Source of the DNA: JACTMZ01 sp044359955
GTDB lineage: Bacteria > Verrucomicrobiota > Verrucomicrobiia > Chthoniobacterales > JACTMZ01
Direction: 5' to 3'
DNA length: 64,000 bases
Assembly (NCBI GenBank): GCA_044359955.1
Contig: JBIKLF010000011.1
Location: 1 to 64,000 of the forward strand
Each line of letters starts with the position of its first letter. Within the stretch, counting starts at the first letter, position 1. This document shows, piece after piece, positions 26,250 through 34,573 of the stretch. The notes below the pieces were generated by a model. It searched no databases and was not told the DNA's origin. It was given only the letters and a program-made list of their open reading frames with translations. The position numbers and the translations under genes were made by a program.

Positions 26250-26699
26250 ATGGGTAAACACGAGAGGATTGCTGCGCGGATGACCGGACGGGACGGCGAT
26301 TCGTCCTGGCATCCCTGCTACCTCGAATATTTCCGGCTTTTCAACGGGCAATCCTATTACGAAGCCCACGATGTTCTTGAGCACATCTGGCTGGGAGCGA
26401 ATGGCGAACGGTATGTCTTTTACAAAGCCCTCATCCAATTTGCCGGCGCCCACGTGCACTTGCAGCATCACCACCGCGAACCGGCCCACCGCATCCACGG
26501 CCGCCGCCTCCAACCGGCCGCCCGCCTCTTCCGTCGCTCGGTCGAATTACTCGAGAGTTTTCCAGCCACTTATGAGGGCATTTCCTTGGGCGGAATCCGC
26601 CAAACCGCCGAGCACACCATTCAGCAACTCACTGAATCGAAGTTCACCACCAATCCCTGGTCCCCCGACCGCGCCCCGCGCCTTGATCTGCCTGCTTAG
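26250..26699 (+). CDS. DUF309 domain protein
   Basis: A 149-residue soluble protein. The DUF309 signature is YYEAHDVLEHIWLGANGERY near residue 35 (split around YEAHDVLE), with LIQFAGAHVHLQHHH following and a second helical repeat RRSVELLESFP. DUF309 proteins are small all-helical proteins of unknown function containing conserved His and Glu residues that suggest metal binding. The gene starts 107 bases from the divergent CNNM gene. Confidence 0.85.
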   Translation: MGKHERIAARMTGRDGDSSWHPCYLEYFRLFNGQSYYEAHDVLEHIWLGANGERYVFYKALIQFAGAHVHLQHHHREPAHRIHGRRLQPAARLFRRSVELLESFPATYEGISLGGIRQTAEHTIQQLTESKFTTNPWSPDRAPRLDLPA

Positions 26700-26810
26700 A
26701 GCAGAGTCCACTCCGACCGCTAAAAAAATAGGTCCACGCCCGGTGCCAACCATCCCGCCAACCACTCGGAAGGGGCTGACCACAAACCGCAAAAGAAGGC
26801 GTCAAGACAT

Positions 26811-27722
26811 TCACCGACGAAACGCGTAAATGCCCAAGCCTGCCATCGAGACAACGAGCAGCGCGTAAGTTGATGGCTCGGGGATGACGCTCATGATTTG
26901 CGGGGCGTAGTAAGAGAGGTCGGCCGACAAAGTGACATTGCCATAGACTGGCGTCACCGTCGCATCCGGTTGCCCGCTATATCCGTCGACCGAAAACATC
27001 ACGCCGCCCAACTCCCAAGCGGAACCGTTTTTGACAAAGACCGCGCCACCCGAGTCTCCGACCACCGCCTGCGCCTCGTCGGTGCCGGCCAAGATATCGA
27101 ACGTGGTGACAAAAGAACTGACATCGCGCAGACCACCCACGTTGACGGTCGCCCAGACATCGTTCTGGGAGATGGTATTCGTGCCCCAACGCATCGTGCT
27201 GCTCAACAAGGTCTGGTAGCCGGCGGCATTACCGCCCGAGGGCACTTCCGTCCAAGTCCAAGGCACAGTCGATTGGTCGACATCCCACCGGGTGAACGCG
27301 CCGCGATCGCGCCCCGCACCAATCATGACGACGGGCGCGTCGAGCGTCGGCGGCGAAGACGTAAGCATAAGCGGCCCGAGGCCGGCCGGCGTTGAGGACA
27401 GCCGGAACATGATGAGATCCGTGAGAGTCGTCTTGCCGGGCGTGTTGTTGGTCAGTTGCACGGTGCTGCCGGGCAGAGCGGCGTAAGGAATTCCCCCCAA
27501 CGTTATGGAACCGGCACCGACGTGCGACGCGGTCAGCACCCAACTACTGCCGAGATAAAGCCCCGTGCCACCACCGAGAAAGCCGACGTTGGCCCAACCC
27601 GGTTCGTCCACCGGGGCGTTTGTGTTTCCGGTTCCGGTCGCAGAATTAATGACCACCGCCCGAGCCGCGGATGAAACGGCGAGAAACAACACGAGAAAGA
27701 GGGGCAATAACCTGCGTTCCAC
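26811..27722 (-). CDS. Trypsin-like serine protease with PEP-CTERM tail
   Basis: About 303 residues from a GTG at 27722, which gives the signal peptide RRLLPLFLVLFLAVSSAARA; a TTG at 27764 would extend it. The serine protease fold shows the catalytic His in WVLTASHVGAG and the catalytic Ser in AVVGDSGGAVFVKNG. The Asp is probably in LTDLIMFRL. The C terminus is a PEP-CTERM signal: VIPEPSTYALL, a hydrophobic stretch, and a final FRR. Such tails direct proteins to an exosortase in exopolysaccharide-forming Gram-negative bacteria. Substrate unknown. Confidence 0.85.
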   Translation of the reverse strand: MERRLLPLFLVLFLAVSSAARAVVINSATGTGNTNAPVDEPGWANVGFLGGGTGLYLGSSWVLTASHVGAGSITLGGIPYAALPGSTVQLTNNTPGKTTLTDLIMFRLSSTPAGLGPLMLTSSPPTLDAPVVMIGAGRDRGAFTRWDVDQSTVPWTWTEVPSGGNAAGYQTLLSSTMRWGTNTISQNDVWATVNVGGLRDVSSFVTTFDILAGTDEAQAVVGDSGGAVFVKNGSAWELGGVMFSVDGYSGQPDATVTPVYGNVTLSADLSYYAPQIMSVIPEPSTYALLVVSMAGLGIYAFRR

Positions 27723-27914
27723 TCCTCCAAATTGTTCCAAAGCAGCAGTTGGCGCAACCTGCAACTTGGCTTCCGGGGATCCCCGGCATCAGCACGCATG
27801 CGGAGCGGGATGAACTGCTTTGCTTGCTCCTTGCGGCAGGAGAAGGCTGTGCGCGACGGGAGCACGTCAGGTTCCCAGACAGGTCCCGATTCTCCTCACC
27901 GGGGCTGGGCAATC

Positions 27915-28100
27915 CTACTCCCCGCGTTTGTCGCGCAGGCGCCGGCGTTCCTCCTCCTCGATCTCAAATTCGGTATCGAGCACACCATGCAACTTGTCCG
28001 TCTTGCTCGGCGGCCGCAGCACGCGGTGGATGCACCAGAAGAAGAACCCGCTCGTGCCGCCCACCGCGAGCAGCATAATGATCCATCCGCTCAGCGTCAT
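27915..28100 (-). CDS. MetS-like small subunit of NSS transporter
   Basis: A 61-residue protein with one membrane helix (WIIMLLAVGGTSGFFFWCIH) and a charged C terminus (TEFEIEEEERRRLRDKR). Its ATG overlaps the stop of the sodium-dependent transporter gene in an ATGA junction. The layout matches the MetS small subunits that accompany MetP-type transporters, where the small partner is needed for activity. Role inferred from coupling and topology. Confidence 0.8.
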   Translation of the reverse strand: MTLSGWIIMLLAVGGTSGFFFWCIHRVLRPPSKTDKLHGVLDTEFEIEEEERRRLRDKRGE

Positions 28101-29659
28101 GACGCCGCCTCCTCCGCATTCCAACGTTTCACCGCCAACCGGATCCACCACAGAAAGAGGGCCAAAACCGCCACGAGAAAAAGCATCGACCAGCGCACCG
28201 CCGGATCCGCGGTGAACGCCGCGATGCGGTTGCCCATATCCTGCACGCCCCACGCCACGAAAACGACGAGCAGATAGACCGGGGAAATGTATCTGATCAC
28301 GAAGGTGAAGATCCGCGGCAACCGCAAGTCGGCCCCGCGATCGAGTTCTTCCAACCCGCGCTGCGGACCGAAGACCCAGCCGAAAAGGAAAGTCTGCACG
28401 CAGGCCAGCAGATAAATGCAGAAGGTGCCGACCCAAAAATCGAGCGTGTCCATCGCCGTGAGATTCTTGCTGAACCAGACGACAAGCAGGGTGCCGGCCG
28501 TGCCCACCCCGCAAAGCACGGCCACGGCCCGGGTGCGGGTCAGCCCAAGGCCCTCCTGCAGAAAGGCGATGGCCGGCTGCAACATGGAGAGCGAGCTGGT
28601 GATCGCGGCCAGGAAGAGGAGGAAGAACCAGAGAAAACCAACCCAACGCCCGAGCGGCATGTGTTCAAAAACCAGCGGCAGGGTGTTGAACCCGAGTGTA
28701 AAGGTTCCCCCCACCGCCCCGGCGGCACCGAGGAAGATGAAAGCCGCAGGAATGGTGATCATGCCGCCGAGCGACACTTCGAAAAATTCATTGCCCGCCA
28801 CGGCGGTGGTCGAACTCAAGGCGATGTCATCATCGCGGCGCATGTAGCTCGCATAGGTGATGATCACGCCGAAGCCAACGGAAAGTGAAAAGAAAATCTG
28901 CCCGGCGGCCTCCATCCACATCTTGCCGTTGGCCAGCTGCGCCCAGACCGATTTGCCGCCCGCATCGAGATTCCACATTTGCCCGAGACCGTTGAGGACA
29001 TTGAGTTCCGGCTTCGAGGGGTCCGGCGTGCCGAGGGTGAGCACGCGGATGAGCACGAGGACGGCGCACAGCGCGAGGGCTGGCATGGCCCAAAGGCAAA
29101 ACAGTTCGATCCCGCGGGTCAGTCCGCGATTGATCAGGAAAAAGTTGAGCGCGATGCAAATGACGAGAAAAACCAGCGGCGTTCCGAGGAAGCTGGAAAA
29201 GATCGAAGCATCTTTTTCGCTCCCCGTGTAGGCGGCAAAAAAGTTCTGGTAGGCCACGGGATCGCGTCCGAGGTCCATCGCCCCGGTGAGGTAATACCAC
29301 GCGTAGCCGAGACACCATGACTCGACGAAGACATAATACATGTAGATCACCACCGGCACGATGAGGCCGAGGACACCCAGATAGGGCGCGGCGCGGTTCT
29401 TCCAGATGAGCCGAAAAATGCCGGGTGATGAATGGTATCCCCGTGTCCCCCCGTAGCGTCCCATCGACCACTCGGCCCAGGCAAGCGGAAGCCCGAGCAG
29501 GAGCAGTGCGACGAAATACGGGATCATGAAGACCCCTCCGTCATATTGCGCAGCGAGACCCGGGAAGCGCAGGAAATTGCCCAGGCCCACCGCGCTGCCC
29601 GTCACCGCGAGGATGACCCCGATCCGGGTGGACCAGCCTTCCGGCGCAGGGCGGTTCAT
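28097..29659 (-). CDS. Sodium-dependent neurotransmitter-symporter family transporter
   Basis: A 520-residue membrane protein of the NSS (LeuT-like) family with about 12 segments. The sodium and substrate site of helix 1 is visible in LAVTGSAVGLGNFLRFPGLAAQYDGG, given here as GSAVGLGNFLRFP with the unwound GN pair. Other marks are YYLTGAMDLGRD and SVGFGVIITYASYMRRDDD in helix 6. It should import an amino acid with sodium; the coupled small subunit suggests methionine or alanine transport as in MetPS, but the substrate is not proven. Confidence 0.9.
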   Translation of the reverse strand: MNRPAPEGWSTRIGVILAVTGSAVGLGNFLRFPGLAAQYDGGVFMIPYFVALLLLGLPLAWAEWSMGRYGGTRGYHSSPGIFRLIWKNRAAPYLGVLGLIVPVVIYMYYVFVESWCLGYAWYYLTGAMDLGRDPVAYQNFFAAYTGSEKDASIFSSFLGTPLVFLVICIALNFFLINRGLTRGIELFCLWAMPALALCAVLVLIRVLTLGTPDPSKPELNVLNGLGQMWNLDAGGKSVWAQLANGKMWMEAAGQIFFSLSVGFGVIITYASYMRRDDDIALSSTTAVAGNEFFEVSLGGMITIPAAFIFLGAAGAVGGTFTLGFNTLPLVFEHMPLGRWVGFLWFFLLFLAAITSSLSMLQPAIAFLQEGLGLTRTRAVAVLCGVGTAGTLLVVWFSKNLTAMDTLDFWVGTFCIYLLACVQTFLFGWVFGPQRGLEELDRGADLRLPRIFTFVIRYISPVYLLVVFVAWGVQDMGNRIAAFTADPAVRWSMLFLVAVLALFLWWIRLAVKRWNAEEAAS

Positions 29660-29668
29660 GGCACAGGC

Positions 29669-30415
29669 CTACTTCGCTTTGCCTTGCGAAGCGACGGCGG
29701 CCATGGCGGCGGCGATCGCCTCCTGGTCGCCGAGGTAATAGTGCTTCACCGGCTTGAGATCTTCGTCCAGCTCGTAAACCAGCGGCACACCGGTCGGGAT
29801 GTTGAGCTTGAGGACTTCTTCCTCGCTGAGGTTGTCGAGGTATTTGACCAGAGCGCGCAGGGAGTTGCCGTGCGCGGCGATGACCACTTTTTTGCCGGCC
29901 TTGACCTGCGGCGCGATGACTTCGTGCCAGTAAGGCAGGAAGCGGTCGACCGTGTCCTTGAGACACTCGGTGAGGGGCAACTCGGAGCCGGGGACGTTTT
30001 TGTAGCGCGGGTCGTGACCAGGGTAACGTTCGTCGGATTTTTCCAACGGCGGCGGCGGCACGTCGTAGCTGCGACGCCAGACCAGAACCTGGTCCTCGCC
30101 GTATTTCGCGGCGGTCTCGGATTTGTTCAAGCCTTGCAGACCGCCGTAGTGGCGTTCGTTGAGGCGCCAGGTTTTTTCCACCGGGATCCAGAGTTCGTCG
30201 AGTTCGTCGAGCACGATCCAGAGGGTGCGAAGGGCGCGTTTCATCACCGAGCAGTAGGCGAGGTCGAACGAGTAGCCGTCCTTTTTCAGAACCTGGCCGG
30301 CCGCTTTGGCCTCTTGGCGGCCCTGTTCGGTCAGGTCGACATCCGTCCACCCGGTGAAGCGGTTTTCCTTGTTCCACGTGCTTTCGCCGTGCCTGAGCAA
30401 TACGAGTTTGTGCAT
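29669..30415 (-). CDS. gpmA: 2,3-bisphosphoglycerate-dependent phosphoglycerate mutase
   Basis: A 248-residue enzyme interconverting 3- and 2-phosphoglycerate in glycolysis and gluconeogenesis. The phosphorylated His9 is in LVLLRHGESTWNKENRFTG, followed by GWTDVDLTEQG, the substrate loop LNERHYGGLQGLNK near residue 85, and the second catalytic His in VVIAAHGNSLRALVKYL. Length is typical. The gene is convergent with nothing and ends 10 bases from the transporter start; a second histidine phosphatase gene is read divergently 95 bases away. Confidence 0.96.
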   Translation of the reverse strand: MHKLVLLRHGESTWNKENRFTGWTDVDLTEQGRQEAKAAGQVLKKDGYSFDLAYCSVMKRALRTLWIVLDELDELWIPVEKTWRLNERHYGGLQGLNKSETAAKYGEDQVLVWRRSYDVPPPPLEKSDERYPGHDPRYKNVPGSELPLTECLKDTVDRFLPYWHEVIAPQVKAGKKVVIAAHGNSLRALVKYLDNLSEEEVLKLNIPTGVPLVYELDEDLKPVKHYYLGDQEAIAAAMAAVASQGKAK

Positions 30416-30510
30416 AAAAAGTTTCCGCTCCGCGCCCGCGCGGGTTGTAATTTGTCCGCCGCCGTCTATAGGGAATCACCCCGCGCCGCGCAAGGCCGCG
30501 CGGATTGTCC

Positions 30511-31155
30511 ATGAAAACCATTTACCTCATCCGCCACGGCGAAACCGACCACAACCGCGCCGGCCTCGCCATGGGGCACCTCGATTCGCCGCTCAACGAA
30601 CAAGGACTCCGCCAAGCCCGCCAGACCGCCGCCTGGCTGCGCCGCCACCCCATCGCCCGCATCCTCAGTAGCGACCTCGCGCGCGCCCGTGATACCGCCG
30701 CCCCATTGGCTGAAGCGCTCGGACTCTCCGTCGAACCCGACCCGCGACTGCGTGAACTGTCCTTTGGTATTTTCGAAGGACGCAGCATCCCGGATTGCGA
30801 ACAGGAACACCCCGAGATCGTGGCACGCTGGCGCTCCGGCGATTTCGACTTCGCCCCGCCCGGTGGCGAGTCCCGTCGCGCCCTCATGCAACGCACCCGC
30901 GCCGTGCTTGACGAAATGCTCGCCGCGCCGGAAGAACACATCGCCCTCGTGACCCACGGCGGCACGCTCAACGCGCTGCACACCCACCTCATCGAGGACG
31001 GCCACCCGGAAGCGCCGCGGGAACGCATCCACCGCGCCTTCCGCTTCCACAACGCCTCGGTCAGCATGGCCGCCCACGCCAGCGACCACTGGCGCTTCCT
31101 CGTCGTCAACTCCACCTTCCATCTCGACGAGGAACCGCGCCAACTCCTGCACTAA
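30511..31155 (+). CDS. Histidine phosphatase family protein
   Basis: A 214-residue member of the phosphoglycerate mutase-like superfamily. RHGET at residues 8-12 carries the catalytic His9, RILSSDLARARDTAAPLAE follows the usual pattern, RELSFGIFEGRSI contains the acid region, and HIALVTHGGTLNALHTHL the second His. It resembles CobC/alpha-ribazole phosphatase and broad phosphatases; substrate is undetermined. ATG at 30511 is chosen over a TTG two codons earlier. Confidence 0.88.
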   Translation: MKTIYLIRHGETDHNRAGLAMGHLDSPLNEQGLRQARQTAAWLRRHPIARILSSDLARARDTAAPLAEALGLSVEPDPRLRELSFGIFEGRSIPDCEQEHPEIVARWRSGDFDFAPPGGESRRALMQRTRAVLDEMLAAPEEHIALVTHGGTLNALHTHLIEDGHPEAPRERIHRAFRFHNASVSMAAHASDHWRFLVVNSTFHLDEEPRQLLH

Positions 31156-31174
31156 GATCTTATTTTATCATCCC

Positions 31175-31200
31175 TTGTAGCGGCGGTCTGTGACCGCCGG
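31175..31200. repeat. REP-like single repeat
   Basis: One arm TTGTAGCGGCGGTCTGTGAC followed by CGCCGG, forming its own stem. The next 70 bases contain the low-complexity text CTCAACTCTCAACCCTCAAC, the same type of simple sequence that fills spacers in the 57-64 kb island. Confidence 0.7.
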
Positions 31201-31309
31201 ACCTCCATCACTCAGGTCTCAAACTCCGCCTTCATCCCTCGCCTTCGGCCCTCAACTCTCAACCCTCAACTCCTTGTGATTTCCCCCACGCTCCGCCATC
31301 ATCCCGCTC

Positions 31310-32593
31310 ATGCGCCTCGTCCGCCCACGCGATAAAAATTACGCCCGCGTCCTCCGCTCGCTCGACCGCCGCGCCATCCCCGATCCCACCGTCGAAAAAA
31401 CCGTCCGCGCCATCATCGCGGCCGTGCAAAAAGACGGTGATGCCGCGCTCCTGCGACTGACCAAAAAATTCGGCGGCCCCAAACTATCCCCCGCCCAACT
31501 CCAAGTCCCGTCACGCCATCTCTCCGCCGCGTGGCGCGATCTCGACGCACCAACCCGCCGCGCCCTGCAAGCCGCGCACCGCAACATCCGCGCCTTCGCC
31601 GCCAAAAGCCTCCGCCGCGGTTGGTCCACCCGCAACGCGCAGGGTGCCCGCACCGGCGAGCGCTTCGATCCGTTCCGGCGCGTCGGCATCTACGTGCCCG
31701 GCGGCACCGCCCCGCTGGTCTCCACCGCCCTGATGACTTGCACTTACGCCGCCGCCGCGGGCGTGAAGGAAATCGTCGCGGTCACTCCCGCCGGACCCGA
31801 CGGTCAGGTGAGCCCCGCCCTCCTCGCCGCCCTGCACCTCGCCGGCGCCACCGAAGTCTACGGCGTCGGCGGCGCACAAGCCGTCGCGGCGCTCGCCCTC
31901 GGCACCAAATCCATCGCGCCGGTCGACAAAATTTTCGGCCCCGGCAACCGCTACGTCGTCGAGGCCAAGCGCCAACTTTTCGGGCGCGTTGCCATCGACC
32001 TCCTGCCCGGACCCAGCGAAATCCTCGTCATTGCCGACCGCACCGCCAACCCCGCGTGGGTCGCCGCCGACCTGCTGGCCCAAGCCGAACACGGACGCGA
32101 CAGCGCAGCAGTGCTCCTCACCGACTCGCCAGCAGTCCTCACCGCCACCGCACGCGAGGTCGAAAAGCAGGCCCGCACCCTGCCGCGCGGGAAAATCCTG
32201 CAAGACTCGCTCAAGAATGCCTCGCTGGTCCTCGTCGCCTCGATGGACGATGCGGTGAACCTGGCCAATGCCTATGCCTCGGAACACGTCTCCTTGCAGG
32301 TGAAAAATCCCCGCACGCTGGCCCCGCGTCTCGTGACCTCCGGCGCGCTTTTCCTCGGCGGATACTCGCCCGTTGCCGTCGGCGACTTCCTCGCCGGACC
32401 GAGCCATGAGTTGCCCACCGGCGGCGCCGGCAAATCGTTCGCCGGTCTCACCGCCGACCAATTCCAACGCCGCACCAGCCTGGTCGAACTCGACCGCCGC
32501 TCCCTCGCCAAGTCCGTTCCTTTGGTCGAAGCCTTCGCCCGCGTGGAGGGACTCGACGCGCACGGACGTTCCGCCCGCATCCGCTTGGCATGA
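31310..32593 (+). CDS. hisD: Histidinol dehydrogenase
   Basis: A 427-residue enzyme that oxidises histidinol to histidine in two NAD-linked steps. Marks are RVGIYVPGGTAPLVSTALM, GGAQAVAALALGTKSIAPVD, KIFGPGNRYVVEAKRQLFG, IDLLPGPSEILVIAD, the zinc-site segment LAQAEHGRDSAAVL, and YASEHVSLQ with FLAGPSHELPTGGAGKSF near the end. The TGA overlaps the folP ATG (ATGA), so the two are coupled although their pathways differ. Confidence 0.96.
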   Translation: MRLVRPRDKNYARVLRSLDRRAIPDPTVEKTVRAIIAAVQKDGDAALLRLTKKFGGPKLSPAQLQVPSRHLSAAWRDLDAPTRRALQAAHRNIRAFAAKSLRRGWSTRNAQGARTGERFDPFRRVGIYVPGGTAPLVSTALMTCTYAAAAGVKEIVAVTPAGPDGQVSPALLAALHLAGATEVYGVGGAQAVAALALGTKSIAPVDKIFGPGNRYVVEAKRQLFGRVAIDLLPGPSEILVIADRTANPAWVAADLLAQAEHGRDSAAVLLTDSPAVLTATAREVEKQARTLPRGKILQDSLKNASLVLVASMDDAVNLANAYASEHVSLQVKNPRTLAPRLVTSGALFLGGYSPVAVGDFLAGPSHELPTGGAGKSFAGLTADQFQRRTSLVELDRRSLAKSVPLVEAFARVEGLDAHGRSARIRLA

Positions 32594-33462
32594 TCTGGCA
32601 AACCAGCCGCCGCACGTTCGACCTCGCGGACCGCGGTGTGATCATGGGTATCGTCAATGTGACGCCGGATTCGTTTTCGGACGGCGGCCATTTCGCCCGG
32701 ACCGACGAGGCCGTCGATCACGCCTTGCGTCTGGCCGAGGAGGGTGCGGACATTCTCGACATCGGCGGCGAGTCGACCCGTCCGGGCGCTGCACCCGTGA
32801 GCGCGGACGAAGAACTGCGACGAGTCATTCCAGTGATCGAAAAACTGGCCGGCCAAACCGCCGCCGCCCTGAGCATCGACACCTCGAAAGCCGCGGTGGC
32901 GCGTGCTGCGGCCGCGGCCGGGGCGGAGATCATCAACGATGTCACCGCCCTGCAGGGCGATGAAGACATGCCGCGGGTCGCCGCGGAGAGCGGTTGCGCC
33001 GTCGTGCTCATGCATATGCGCGGCACCCCGCGCACCATGCAGCAGAATCCGCACTACGACGATGTGGTGGCCGAGGTGGCCCAACATCTTTCGCAGTGCG
33101 TCGCGGCCGCCCGCGCCGCGGGCCTCGGGCCGGATCGCATCGCCATCGATCCGGGCATCGGCTTCGGCAAGACGGTGGAGCACAACCGGCAACTCATCGC
33201 CGGGCTCGGACGCCTCGCCGCACTGGGTCATCCGGTGCTGCTCGGCGCTTCGCGCAAGTCATTCCTCGCCACGCTGGCGCACGGCGCGGACATGGAAGAT
33301 CGCGACCTGCCCACCGCCGTTCTCACCGCGCTCGGCTACGGATCCGGCGCACGCCTCTTCCGCGTCCACGCCGTCCACCCCAACCTCCAAGCCCTCCGCC
33401 TCGCCGAGGCTTTATACCAAGGGCCCATCGCCTTGGGACTTTGTCCTTCGGCCCCGGGATAG
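32590..33462 (+). CDS. folP: Dihydropteroate synthase
   Basis: A 290-residue TIM-barrel enzyme joining 4-aminobenzoate to the pterin in folate synthesis. Signatures are GIVNVTPDSFSDGG, DIGGESTRPGAAPVS, SIDTSKAAVARAA, INDVTALQG, and RIAIDPGIGFGKTVEHN with LLGASRKSFLA. The last 15 or so residues (YQGPIALGLCPSAPG) are encoded by a dispersed repeat also found in reverse at 57239-57285, so the original stop was probably lost when the repeat was inserted. Confidence 0.95.
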   Translation: MIWQTSRRTFDLADRGVIMGIVNVTPDSFSDGGHFARTDEAVDHALRLAEEGADILDIGGESTRPGAAPVSADEELRRVIPVIEKLAGQTAAALSIDTSKAAVARAAAAAGAEIINDVTALQGDEDMPRVAAESGCAVVLMHMRGTPRTMQQNPHYDDVVAEVAQHLSQCVAAARAAGLGPDRIAIDPGIGFGKTVEHNRQLIAGLGRLAALGHPVLLGASRKSFLATLAHGADMEDRDLPTAVLTALGYGSGARLFRVHAVHPNLQALRLAEALYQGPIALGLCPSAPG

Positions 33463-33690
33463 GGTCGGACCACCGGGCGGCCGACCGCGAACCTTCTCTG
33501 GGATTCGACACGGCCGGTCCAACCGGAACGCAGTGAAGATGGCCCCTAGTCCCTGAACCCGCGCATTGGCGGGTGTGTGCTGGGAGTAATTGGGGCTACC
33601 ATCACTGCCAGGGGCAAAGGCACCGACGCTCATAGAGCGCCGCTACATCTCGACGAAAACTTGTAGCGGCGGTCTATGACCGTCGATGCC
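33463..33690. repeat. Composite of dispersed repeats
   Basis: The first part (GGTCCAACCGGAACGCAGTG, then GATGGCCCCTAG and GAACCCGCGCATTGGCGGG) recurs in inverted form near 50840-50900 and in direct form near 57185-57225. It is followed by an inverted REP pair, CACCGACGCTCATAGAGCGC at 33621 and TTGTAGCGGCGGTCTATGAC at 33661. No gene is visible in the 345-base gap between folP and the convergent deacetylase gene. Confidence 0.7.
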
Positions 33691-33808
33691 TGAAAACACT
33701 TCGAGTTACTCGGGAGCCGAAAAGCAAAAGGACGTTGGTATGAGCCGCCAGGTAGGGCGCGGCGTCCCCGACGCGCCGGGAACCCGGCCGGTCCGGAGTC
33801 CCCGCTCT

Positions 33809-34555
33809 CTACCCCGCGACCCAATCACGGTAACGGATCACCTTCCGGTCTGCCGCGGCCTCCCTCGCCAAACGCAAGGCCTGGGCGCGGATTTTGTCGT
33901 GGCGCCAATCCGGCGGATGCAATCCGAGCCGGGCCAGCGGATTCTTCCGCAAGCGCGAGGCCAGCCACGCGTTCCACCCCAAGCTGACCACCCGCCGCCA
34001 AGCACTGCGCACGCTGTAGACCAGCGATTGCGAAGCCGTGTAGTCACCGGAACGCAAATCAAGCACGCCGCCCAACCTCGTCGTGTAGGCAAACCCGAGA
34101 TTCCGCGCCGCCCGCTCCGCCTCGTCGCCGAGCAACCATGCCGGGGCGATGAAGCCGACCACCTCCAACCCCGCCCCCGTCAATTTCTCGCGGCCCTCCT
34201 CCATCCGGTCCCGCGCCGCCTCATAATCCAAATCATAAAACTCGCCCTCACCCGCCGTGTAATGCTCGGTGACGATTTTCTGAACCAATCCCCCGCCGGC
34301 CGCCTCCTCCCGCCGGTGGTAGAACCCGTGCAGCACCATCTCGTGCCCCGCCGCCTCTTTCTCCCGGAGCCAGGCGAGAAAATCGGGATCCTGATCGATA
34401 TCCGCCCGGTGGTGATGGTCGGGCACAACAAGCAAGGAAGTCACCCCGACCCCCGCCTCCGCCAGATCGCGAAGCATCACCTCGACCGTGTCCCGGGTCA
34501 GCGGGCTGACATCATGGACCGAGACCGCCAACGACCGTGGCCGCACCGCATTCAT
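33809..34555 (-). CDS. Polysaccharide deacetylase family protein (DUF2334)
   Basis: A 248-residue protein beginning MNAVRPRSLAVSVHDVSP. The Asp/His metal pattern of the NodB-like fold is seen in VSVHDVSPLTRD, LLVVPDHHHRADIDQD and GHEMVLHGFYHRR. The DUF2334 subgroup includes enzymes acting on N-acetylated sugars or hopanoid-linked sugars; the substrate here is unknown. No signal peptide is visible. It is read divergently from ftsH with an 18-base gap between starts, so promoters of the two overlap. Confidence 0.85.
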   Translation of the reverse strand: MNAVRPRSLAVSVHDVSPLTRDTVEVMLRDLAEAGVGVTSLLVVPDHHHRADIDQDPDFLAWLREKEAAGHEMVLHGFYHRREEAAGGGLVQKIVTEHYTAGEGEFYDLDYEAARDRMEEGREKLTGAGLEVVGFIAPAWLLGDEAERAARNLGFAYTTRLGGVLDLRSGDYTASQSLVYSVRSAWRRVVSLGWNAWLASRLRKNPLARLGLHPPDWRHDKIRAQALRLAREAAADRKVIRYRDWVAG

Positions 34556-34573
34556 TTGATCTTCCCCCAACCC

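Noticed and set aside
33686..34573. An upstream extension of ftsH by 296 codons
   Set aside because: It overlaps the deacetylase gene in antisense and lacks protein features; FtsH starts normally at 34574.
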